Assembly (NCBI RefSeq): GCF_011075055.1
Contig: NC_058155.1
Coordinates: forward strand, 4,576,001-4,640,000
DNA length: 64,000 nt
Origin: Mangifera indica
Taxonomy: Eukaryota; Streptophyta; Magnoliopsida; Sapindales; Anacardiaceae
Reading direction: 5' to 3'
The notes beneath the pieces are model-generated. The model was not told where the DNA came from. It saw only the letters and a program-made list of their open reading frames with translations, and ran no database searches. Within the stretch, counting starts at the first letter, position 1; every line of letters starts with the position of its first letter. Shown here one piece after another: positions 47,240-57,900 of this stretch. The position numbers and the translations under genes were made by a program.

Positions 47240-48110
47240 CTCGTTACTAAAATAACTTCGTTTTAATACATATTGATCAAACATTTTTCTTGTTAATTCT
47301 AAAAATCCACCTAGCTCACTTTATGAACTAGTTTCAAAATTGGAGTCTTCATAGGAACTTATAATAAATTGACCTTTGTTACAAGGTAAAACTCACACCT
47401 AGCCAAACTCACGAAGCAACATTCCATGAAACAACTAATTACAGGAACAACAACCAATAGCTTGACATATAGGTAGATGTCTCTCGAATTGAGGAAGCAA
47501 CTTGCCAGCTTGCATTCCTTCTTTATGTATAAATATGGGAAAGATATAGCTTCTTATCATATCACGACAAAATCATTATCCTATCTTCACGAAATGTAAA
47601 GAAAAGTTGATTTTTAAATTTTAATTTGAATTGTAAATGATAAAACTGTAATATTTTCTCATCATCGTATAAATAAAAATAATCATTTAAATGAAAGGGG
47701 AGGAAAAAAGAAGATAAAATATACAATCATATTATATCCTATAAAAATAGGTGAGCAGTCATTCGGAAAAATCTCGCTATCCTTCTTAGGCTTCTCTCCC
47801 AAAATCAAGTCCTTCTCAGAACTAATCTCTTTTGTAAATTATGTGGTTAAAATTACTAGTGCACTTGTACTAGTCTCAAGGTTTAGAAATCCACTTGAAT
47901 GTAGTATTCTATTTAGTATGGTTGAAAGAGTTTTCCTATACATATGACAACAGGATTTCCATCATTATTTATGTCAATCCTATTCCTACTATTACCTAAC
48001 AACTTACCATATCGCCCTGTAGATTTAGCGAGTCACAATACTTTCATCCTAATCAAAGCTATATACAAACTATGACATACTTTTAATATTTGATCGTTTG
48101 TGTAATCATA
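47240..48110. other. Left part of an insertion absent from copy A, unassigned
   Basis: Copy A passes from about 20690 directly to sequence equivalent to 49990 here. This part has no recognisable domain. It may be degenerate Gypsy sequence ahead of the integrase fragment at 48115. Confidence 0.4.
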
Positions 48111-48114
48111 ACGA

Positions 48115-48663
48115 TATCCTCTGCAACTTGCGTCATAACTTGACACTAGCACATGACATAATGAAATCACAAGCTGATCAACATCGACAGGAGATTAATT
48201 TTTGATTTTGGTGATTATGTGTATCTCAAACTACATCGGTACAGGTAGAAGACTGTAGCTTTCACATCTCCATGAAATTAACACCTCGATGTCGTGGGCC
48301 TTACAAAATCATTGCAAAAATTGGATCAGTTACCTACAAATTGGAATTAGCAATCGGGTCCCAAATTCACGATGTTTTTCATGTTAGTCTTATGAAGAAA
48401 AGCGTCAATCCACTTGTTCTTATGTTCCTATGTCCTATCATATTCCACCAGTTTCAGAGACCTCACAATTTCTTCCGCAACTTAAAACTATTTTGGATAC
48501 TCAAGTAATTCAAAGGGGACGTTATCGACCGAAGACCGAAATGTTGGTTAAATGGGTTGGCATACCCGTGAAAGATGCTACTTGGGAGAATTGTTGGCAT
48601 TTCTTAAAGACGTACCCCAATTTCGACCTTGTGGACAAGGTTGCTTCAAGCGGTGGAGAGTGA
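48115..48663 (+). pseudogene. Ty3/Gypsy chromovirus integrase C-terminus and chromodomain
   Basis: The plus strand, with frame changes, reads LTLAHDIMKSQADQHRQ, DYVYLKLHRYR, MKLTPRCRGPYKIIAKIG, GSQIHDVFHVSLMKK, and then in another frame the chromodomain RYRPKTEMLVKWVGIPVKDA, TWENCWHFLKTYPNFDLVDK ending GGE-stop at 48661-48663. The order and motifs match the 3' end of chromovirus pol, where the chromodomain guides integration into heterochromatin (family knowledge). The frameshift between the integrase end and the chromodomain, near 48440, makes it non-functional. Confidence 0.85.
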
Positions 48664-48985
48664 TAAGTACAGTGAATGAGTCATGCTAGGAAGGAGTCAA
48701 AAAAACAGTCAGACTTGGTCTTTGGTTGTTTCAATAAATGGGTACTTTATTTGCGGAACACTAATTGCATGTGCCCCAATTGTAGGCATTATTTGTTTCA
48801 ATTGTTTCTTTATTGTTATCCCTTTTTTTTTTTTTCAATAGCATATAAATAACTTAGGAAACACTGTGAATAAAAAACCAGCAGAGAACTTTCTTTTTCA
48901 ACTCTTCTTTATTCATAAGTTTCCTTTCCCTCGACTGTTACTACCACAAATTTTCATATTACAACAATTTGAAATCTTAACTAAA
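48661..48985 (+). repeat. Putative Gypsy LTR between pol and gag
   Basis: It starts at TGATAAGTACAG, overlapping the pol stop codon, right after purine-rich GGTGGAGAG. It contains CATATAAATA (48842-48851) as a likely TATA box and leads into a gag-like frame. Second-LTR evidence is missing, so the right end is approximate. Confidence 0.55.
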
Positions 48986-48990
48986 CAAAA

Positions 48991-49330
48991 GATGGTGGAC
49001 CTAACAGAGGAGCGGATCACTGCCGGAAAATTACAAAAAGACTGTCATGAGGAAGATCCAATAAATTGGAGTTTCCTAGATTTAATGGAGAAGACCTAGA
49101 CAATTGGCCTCTCCTGACTGAGTACTTTTTCAAAGTGGACAGAACAATACTTGAGAAATAGGTAAAGTTGGTCGTTTTTTCACTTGGACAGAAGAGTTAT
49201 CCAATGGCACCAACTGCCAAGGGTTCATCAAATCTAGAGGTAACCAATTTATAATTTGACAGGAATATGTTCAATTGTTGATTGCTAGTTTTGCATCTCA
49301 AGTATATGATGGGAAACCTTAGACAGTACT
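48991..49330 (+). pseudogene. Gypsy gag N-terminal fragment
   Basis: After the LTR, ATG 48991 opens MVDLTEERITAGK. In the next frame 49063-49162 gives KLEFPRFNGEDLDNW and TEYFFKVDRTILEK then stop, resembling the start of a Ty3/Gypsy gag (typically K.EFP.F.G.DP..W). It then decays. Confidence 0.55.
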
Positions 49331-49935
49331 CATAATTTCCTCAATGAGACTTAATGACACTAGTAGAAGGGCACCAGAGTAAGAGTAGCAAATAGGTAGT
49401 AATTACAATGTAGCAAGTTGTGAGAGGGCTTTGAATGGAGAATAAGGGACAAATTTTGCTGTGGATGCATGCGTAGCGTACTATCACTTGACAACTATGA
49501 CTTGATCTTAAGGGCATAATAGCCGACAACTTTTGGTGACAAGTTATGGAACTTTGACGATTTACAAATGGTTTTCACACAAAGAAGGGTAATAAAGGAT
49601 TCCGTAGGGCCATAAGGTCAATGAATTATCTCTCATTAATGGCATTTTATTGCTGAAAGTACTTAGGAGAGATCAACAATTGACATCAGTCCAATCGGAT
49701 ATGCAACTAAAAGGAATGAAGCTATAGGTTTCTGTGTTTTTTCACATATAGGGTATTTGATTGATAACCAAAGATAAAAAATGATTTAAAAAGCCATTAT
49801 CTCTAATGACCGGACTTTTGCCCACTACTCACAATTACAATAATTTGTCATTTTATTGAGTTAATTAAAGTGAAGTTTTATTGTATAATATTATATTTAT
49901 TTATTTAACCATTGCTTTAAATTAAAAATCAATAA
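49331..49935. other. Right part of the insertion, no gene seen
   Basis: Presumably decayed gag or internal Gypsy sequence. No domain is recognisable. Confidence 0.4.
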
Positions 49936-49939
49936 AATT

Positions 49940-50060
49940 ATATATATTTATTTTAAATATAAATAAATATATATTTTATATATTATTATATGATTAAATG
50001 ATTTTAAATTAAAATAAAATAATATTTAATTATATAATAATATATATAAACATATACGCA
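49940..50060. mobile_element. AT-rich palindromic MITE-like element (partial)
   Basis: TATATTATTATATGATTAAA..TATTTAATTATATAATAATATAT belongs to the palindromic AT-rich family. The right part is collinear with 20690-20750 in copy A, so copy A and B homology resumes here. Confidence 0.5.
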
Positions 50061-50479
50061 TATGTAAACGCATATGTAATTGAAAATTTGCTAAAATGGG
50101 GACTAATTTCTTTGCTCGTTATATGACGTGTCATGTCACACACAAACGATGCAAGCTTTAAAAATTGTGGAAACTAATGTCACTTGAACATATGTATACA
50201 GTGTTGGTATCGTCATCTCTGTCCAGCTGTCCTCTTCCCCAAAATAAAATTGAAGCCCTATTTTCGACCTGATCCTTGTTTATTGAAAATTACATCAGGT
50301 TCAGAATTTTCTTAAATTGGATCTAACGTCCACTTTTTTCCACATTCTTCACTTCTTTATTTTATATTCTTAAATAAATTATATCAAGTTTTAATAATAT
50401 CCAATTTTGGACCAACATATTTCCAGCCATATAGAAAACAATTTTTTGTAACTTGTACTATTAGAGGAAGAGTAATATA
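50061..50479. other. Spacer, no gene seen
   Basis: Mostly absent from copy A at the equivalent place. No coding frame or recognisable repeat. Confidence 0.4.
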
Positions 50480-50640
50480 ATATGTATAATTTTTTTATAT
50501 ATAATTTTAAATATAAATAATAATATATTATCATATGAATAAATATTAATTTATTATTAATTTTTAATTATCTAATTATGTAATGATATATTATTATTTA
50601 TATATAAAATTATATATAAAAAATATAAATAGAAAAAAAT
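50480..50640. mobile_element. AT-rich palindromic MITE-like element
   Basis: GTATAATTTTTTTATATATAA at the left pairs with ATATAAAATTATATATAAAAA at the right. It sits at the same place relative to the DUF616 gene as 20755-20925 in copy A, so it predates the duplication. Confidence 0.65.
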
Positions 50641-51961
50641 TAGACATGTTTGTCGTCGGTTGTATCTTCCACCGATTTTGCATTTTATCATGGGCCAAAC
50701 ATTTGTTCCACCCAAGATTTGACAAAATGACATTTAACGTCCTACAAGTTTAAAAAATCAAAGTTTCAACCATTATTTATTTTTATTAATAAATTTTTGC
50801 TGGTTTTTTTAGAAATAAGAGTTTTATCTTTTTATTAAAATTACGAAACTATCATTGACATTTAGTATAAATATCTAATTATTGATATATATTTATTAGT
50901 TTAAAAATTTATTACATATCTTTAAGGATATTAAAACTTTAATCAATTTTAAAAATATTATGTTTTGTTTTGTTTTTTAAAAATAAAAATGTCTTTTTTG
51001 AATATATTGAAGAGTATATTAAAAATTTTAAAATTTTTAAAAACATATTTAAATTTTTTCTCAAAATTTTAAAAATTCCTAAAAAATTTTATGAGCACTC
51101 TGAATATTTTTCAAAAATTACAATTCACTCATCAGATATATATATTATTTGAAAAAAATATATATAAAATAATATTTTTATTTTTTTACTTGACCAAATT
51201 TATTAATAAAAATAAATAACGCATGAAAATCTAACTTTTTAAAAGCAATGAAAATTATCACTCAAGCAAAGCTTGGGTGGGGAGTTGTCTTTTGGCCGTC
51301 AATGCCACTTTGGGATTTTCCTTGTCTTGGAGCAAAAATAAATTGAATTATGATCATGATTTTATTTAAAGTCTTCAAAATTGACGGAGTTTGTTCTCTT
51401 TTGTAAAGTGAAATCAATGCGAAATAAAACTGATAAACCCAGGTGTGATAAACCACTAGCCCCTTATACTTTCAAAGTGACACCCCTATTATTAGGCCGG
51501 AATAAAACTAATAAATAATAATATATTATATTATATTTAAATATTTTTTTTTTTTAATTTTTAATTTATTAAATTTAAAATAATATATTATTATTTATAA
51601 ATAAAATCATACATAAAAATTAGATTGATCATTCTACTCTGATCGACAGATTTATTTACAGCAGCGATGCTTCCAATTGGCGTACAGCTCACTAGATTCT
51701 CGAAATTTACAATCTATCCACCCTTCTTAAAGTGCATTGATGCACTTCCTGGAAACTTAAAAATAACGATTCAAATCGAGGGTTACTGTGGTCATTTCTC
51801 CTCACTGCTCGTGTATCACTCTAATCCATCACCGTTTCACACCTCCGGCACTCCCTGAACCGCCGATCGCCAAACAAAAATTAAAAAATAATGATTAAAA
51901 AAAGATTTTTCAATTAATTGAAATTACTGTGAGAGCGAGAGAGAGAACTGACAATGCGAGA
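50641..51961 (+). promoter_or_regulatory. Upstream region of the DUF616 gene (duplicated in copy A)
   Basis: It is collinear with 20930-22063 apart from insertions and a further AT-rich palindromic element at 51500-51612. The last 130 bases before the ATG contain GAGAGCGAGAGAGAGAAC, a GA-rich leader typical of plant 5' UTRs. No TATA box could be singled out in such AT-rich sequence. Confidence 0.5.
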
Positions 51962-54900
51962 ATGGCTCAGCACAGACAATCAAGCCATCACAGCAACAAC
52001 TCAAACGGCACGTCGTCCGGTGACCAAGTGTCCATCGGCATCCGAAGCACGACGTTTCACGGCAAATCGTCTCGCTCCCGCCGATCGGCGCGCTCCGATA
52101 AGTCTGCTTGCCAACTCTCTGTTGCCTCCGTCTCTGTCTTCCTCTTGCTTGTGCTCTTCGTCACTCTCTTAGCCTATTTTTACATCTCTGGATATAACAC
52201 TGACGATGCTGTTGTTCATACTGATAATGAAGGTATTATTCTTTAATTAGCAATGTTATTGTTTCTGTTTCTTTTAATTTCTCTGTTTCCTATGTAATGT
52301 AAGTTGTTTTTGGCTCAAGATTTGATTAATTTAACTTTGAGATGTGGAATGATGTGATTATTTTCAAGTTATTTCGTGTGTTTTCGTTTGGTTGCTTGGA
52401 AACGGTTGGAAAATTGAAAAGAAAGTAGATAAATAGGAAAATGGGAGCTTAATTTGAGTAGGGAAAGTAGTTATATTATTGCAAGTTGAAATTTAAGAGT
52501 TGTTAGTACTAGTGCAAAGCCTAAACAACTTAGAAAATTCAAATTCAGATCAACTGGATCATATTTACTTAAGTTATTTGGTTTAATTTGGACTTATCAT
52601 AGTTAGGATGCTTGTCTTGAAGACTTCATTTTTTATTCATCATGGATTTTGAAATTTTGAGGGGGTTGGTGCTTTTTCTTGGATTGCTGAATAATTTTTT
52701 TTTTTCTTTTTTTGGCTCAGACACAATTAGTTACCATGCTGTGGATGGTGATTTGATGAATGAAATTGATTTTCTTACTAATGTGACACGGAGGGACACA
52801 TTTAAAGTTCTTGGATTTGGCAAGGGCTCGGTAACGCAGGGAAGAGATTCAAGATATTGGGATAAGGATGATAGGAGAAGGGATGATGATTACAATGAGG
52901 ATGAAGTAGAACGTTCTAGCACAGCTGCAAAGGGTGGAAGTAATAATATGGGCCATGTTCCAGTGAAAATGATGAATGGCAACAAGAAGATTTCTCATGA
53001 TGATCCACATCAGGGTTTAGATGGAAAAGGAGTTGATTTGTATAACGAAGCTGGGCGTGATGAATTGAAAATATATGAAGCAAAATATGAAGCATCCCTA
53101 AAGAATTTGGGCCAATCAGGAAATGCCAAAGGAATTGGAAATCAACAATCTGAAGATAAAGATTTTGAGATGCGAAGTGAGGCTATTGATGTTGATGATG
53201 AGTATGATAATAATGCTGAATTTCATGATACTCAAGTGGAATACGATGATTCTGGTCATAACAAAGGGGATGACTCAGATTTAGCAAAAATCCATGATCA
53301 GATCCATATGGACTCATCTGATTTTCATGATACTCAAATGAAGGATGAAGATTTTCTCAAGGAAGTTGAGGAAACTTCAAACAAATCATTTGCAAACTCT
53401 TCTATAAAATCTCAAAATTTAGGCAATTCTGATACACATCATCGAGAAGTCAGTATTATTGGTGGCAAATCTACAAAGAGTTCACGATCGGAATCAAAAA
53501 CAAAAAAACGCCGTAAATTTTCTGGTAATTTTTCTTTTTTGTTCCATGTGTGTTTCTAAATTTACTGGATTGCTATTTTAATTTTCTCTCTATTTGTTTT
53601 CCCCTTCCCTTTCTCAAAAGCGTATCCTCTGTAACTGTAAATAATGTGTACAATATAACCTGGTTTTGTTTTTGAGATTTTGGCTGGAACTATGAAAACA
53701 AATCTTTTGTAATCTTGATAATGAGTTCATTGACAATACTCATGGAACGCTATGTGAATTCCTAAAATTGCTAATAGGTAGAGGCAAGCCTTTTGAATAG
53801 TATAATATGTAGTTGTAGAGCAGTTGTTACTGGTTCTGAAATGTCTTTTGACTTGTACTATCTGTAGGTACTGTTCTGTGGTTTTTATATAATTACTGAC
53901 ATCTTGACTTATTATTAGAGAATTCATCCTTTCTTCATTCATCGCATTTGCGAAGTGGCTTTCTGCATTAAGATGTATTTTGGTTTATGCAATGAAAACA
54001 TTTATGGATTGGTATTGCTTTAGTTTTGTAAAAGTTTCTACGTGCGAGCTAATAGTTTTTAAATTTGATGCTCATGAAACATTATTGTGAATAACTTTGA
54101 GAATATTTTTTATATATCAAAAAAATGAATTTACATCAATATTTATATGAAATTTTAAATCCTACTTTCGGAAAGATTATATGTATTTTCTTATTTTACA
54201 AAGATATAATCAACCTAATTATTAGCTTCCTAATTTAGAGATACAACTCATATATAACTCAACACTCCCCCTCAAGTTGGAGCATACAAATTATATGCAC
54301 CAAACTTGTTACAAATGAATTCAATACGAGAATTCCTAGGAGACTTGTAAGTTGATCATTGAAGCTGACATGGTTGGTAGTTATACAACCTGATAGAATC
54401 CTTTCTCAAATGAAATGACAGTTTATTTCTATATATTTCGTCTTTTCATAGAATACTGGATTAGAAGCAATATGAAGTGTTACCTGGTTGTCACAAAGAA
54501 GCTTCATCTATGATATATTTACAAATTTTAACTCTTGAATCAATTGTTTAAACCATATAAGCTCTTAGGTAGCCAATGCCATAGCACGATATTTTGCCTC
54601 TGCACTAGATCTAGCCACAACATCTTGCTTTTTACTTTTCCATGAAACCAAGTTGCCCCCAACAAGAATACAATATTCTGAAGTCGAGTGTCTATCAGAT
54701 GGAGATCTCGCCCAATCAGCATCAGAATATCCAACAATCTGAGTATTACCTTTGTCTTCATAGAGTAATCCTTTTCCTGGTGCTCTCTTAATATACCTCA
54801 AGATTCAAATAGTTGTATCCCAATGAGAATCGCACAGAGATTGGAGGAATTGACTGACAACACTAACTAGAAAAGAGATATTTGGTCTTGTGATAGTCAG

Positions 54901-57900
54901 ATAGTTGAGTTTGCCTACTAACCTTCAATATTTCCTAGGGTTGGCAAGTGACTCCCCCTGTCCTAACACAAGTTTAGTATTAGGGTCCATAGGAGAATCA
55001 ATGGGTTTACAATCCAACATTCCTGTCTCCTCCAAGATATCCAAGGCATACTTCCTCGGAGAGATAATAATACTTGTCTTAGACTGAGCAACTTCTATTC
55101 CAAGAAAGTATTTAAGTGTTCCCAAGTCCTTGGTCTGGAAATGATCAAATAGATGTTGCTTTAACTGATCGATGCCCTCTTGATCATCACCAGTGATAAC
55201 AATGTCGTCGACATAAACAACCAAATAATGCACTTCCCTTGCGACGTGTGTATGTAAAATACAGAATGATCCGACTCATATCGAATTATACCAAATTCTT
55301 GAATAATTGTACTAAAGCGTCTAAACCAGGCACGTGAAGATTGTTTTAGACCATATAGTGAGCGTCGAAGTTTACAAACCAAATCAGACTCCCCCTGAGC
55401 AACAAAACCAGACGGTTGCTCCATATATATCTCTTTCTGAAGCTCACCATGAAGAAAGACATTTTTTATGTCTAACTGAAACAAAGGCCAATGATGAATG
55501 GCAGTCATAGATAAGAATAACTGAACAGAGGACATTTTGGCCACTGGAGAAAATGTGTCACTATAATCCAAACCATAGACCTGAGTATAACCTTAAGCAA
55601 CCAACCTGGCCTTAAGACGATCAATAGTACCATGAGGACCAGTCTTGACTGTGTAAACCCAATGACAACCAATAGTGGAGTGACTCGGACATAATTTAAC
55701 CAACTCCCAAATACCATTATGATGTAACGTAATTATTTTATCCACCATTGCTTGCCTCCAGTCTGGATTAGAAAGAACCTCACTAACAGATTTATGAACT
55801 GAAATGGAGGACAAAGAGGATACAAAGGCATGATATGGTGAGGATAAATGATGATAACTAAGATAACTATAAATAGGATAAAGATTACGAGAGGATCTTA
55901 CAGCTTTACGGATGGCAATAGGAAATTGGTCATTAGGAGGTAGGACCTCAGTCGGGCTAGATGCAAGAGCAGGAAGTGAGTCAACAGGAACCGTTGGAGC
56001 AATAGAAGTGATATCAGTAATTGCAAGAGAGTCGGTGATTTGGGGAATAGGTTCCATATTTTGTGTGGGTGTAGATTGTGGGACGACTGTAGGACATACA
56101 TCGAGAGTAGGAATAAAAGTAGGTAATGGAAGACTCTCAGTGACAGAAGATTGGATTTCAGATGAAGAGAAGTAAGGAGAGGACTCGAAGAAAGTAACAT
56201 TAGTGGAAATAAAATAACGACGTGTTGTAAGAGAGTAACATTTGTAACCTTTCTGGAGACGATAGTAACCAAGAAATATACATTTGATAGACCTAGCAGA
56301 TAATTTACAAAGCATGTGCAACCAAAGACACGTGGAGGAACATTGTATAAAGGGTTGGTAGGGAAGATAATTGAATAAGGAATCTGATTTTGCAATATTG
56401 AAGAGGGCATTCGATTAATGAGATAACAAGCAGTGATAACTACATCAACCCAAAAATGCATAGGAGCATGTGAATGTAATAATAATGTACGAGCAGTTTC
56501 AATAAGGTGTCTATTTTTGTGCTTAGCAACCTTATTTTGTTGTGGGGTATAAGCACAAGATGACTGATGAAGAATCTTTTGTGAAGATATGAAATTTATG
56601 AAAGGAGTGGAAAAGTATTCACTCGCATTATCACTACGTAACGTGTGTATAAAGGAATTAAATTATGTTTTAACTTCAACATAAAATGATTGAAAATGAG
56701 AAAATAACTCAGACCGACTTTTCATTAAAAATACCCACGTGCAATGCGAATAATCATTAATGAATGTCACAAAATATTGAAAATTTAAAGTAGACTTGAC
56801 TCGACACTGACTCTACACATCTGAGTGAACTAATGCAAATGAAGACGAAACTCGATTATTGACATGCCTTGGGAGGGAACTACGAGACTACTTCCCAAGT
56901 TGACAAGACTCACACTCAAGAGATGACAAATTGGATAAACTAGGGACCTTCTTTTGAAGCGTGGATAAACTAGGATGCCCCCAACAATTGTGGAGAAGAG
57001 TTGGAGACTCAATAGCAGTGCAAGCAATAGAAAAAGGTAGAGATAAGTGATAAAGTCTTTATGACTCACGTCCTGTGCTAATCGTCTTGCCCGAACTTCG
57101 ATCCTGTATAACAAAGGCATCATTAGTAAATGTAATGGAATAATTCAAGACTCGTGTTAATTTATTAACTGAAACGAGATTAAATGGGTAATTAGGAAGA
57201 TAAAAGACAGAATCTAAAGATAGAGTGTGTAACGGGTTAGTATGTCCTATGGCTTTAACTACAACTTTTGTGTCATCCACTAATGTGATAGAAGAAAATG
57301 ATTTGGAATGATTAAAATGTGAAAATGAATTAGAGTTACCAGAGATATGATCCGAGTACCATGTGAATAACTTTGAGAATATTTTTTTCTATATCAAAAG
57401 AATGAATTTACATTAATATTTATATGAAATTCTAAATCCTACTTTAAAAAAGATTATATGTATTTTCCTATTTTACAAAGATACAATCAGCGTAATTATT
57501 AGCTTCCTAATTTAGAAATACAACTCATATACAATTCAACAATTATGAGACACATGCTAGCAACCCCTATAGTGAATCCAGATCACCTCACTTGAGATAC
57601 TTTGTAGACGTTGAATTTGAAAAACAAAATTCATGTTTTCTCTAGATTAGGCTCAGGAGGCCAAATTTCTGTTGAGAAAACCCTGTTCACTGTCAGAAAA
57701 CAAAACTCATGTAATTAATTTATAATTGAGAGATTTTGTAAATTAATGAATGTTTACCCAATCCAACATTTCAACATTTAAATTGCATAGCTTGACAACT
57801 TACTCTGCTTCCGGTATTTGGATCAAAACAGTCATGATGAATCAGAGCTTCCTGGCGGTTTGCTCTATGTGTTTTGGTTGAATCTTTTTGTTGTTTTGAG

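Larger units (their letters stand above)
54086..57541 (-). mobile_element. Copia retrotransposon insertion (internally deleted, defective)
   Basis: This is a 3456 bp element in minus orientation with two LTRs of about 180 bp and a 5 bp target duplication ATTAT at 54081-54085 and 57542-57546. The paralogous site in the pseudogene (24131-24135, AAACATTATGAGAC) has one ATTAT and no element, so the boundaries are certain. A polypurine tract, CCAACTTGAGGGGGAG on the minus strand, abuts the left LTR. The gag region and a normal primer-binding site are missing: next to the right LTR the sequence reads WYSDHISGN, a shortened protease-region motif. Pol remains but is broken. Confidence 0.95.

Noticed and set aside
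48866..49099. 77-residue frame as a small independent gene
   Set aside because: It runs from an LTR-like leader into a gag-like start and is better explained as part of a Gypsy relic.
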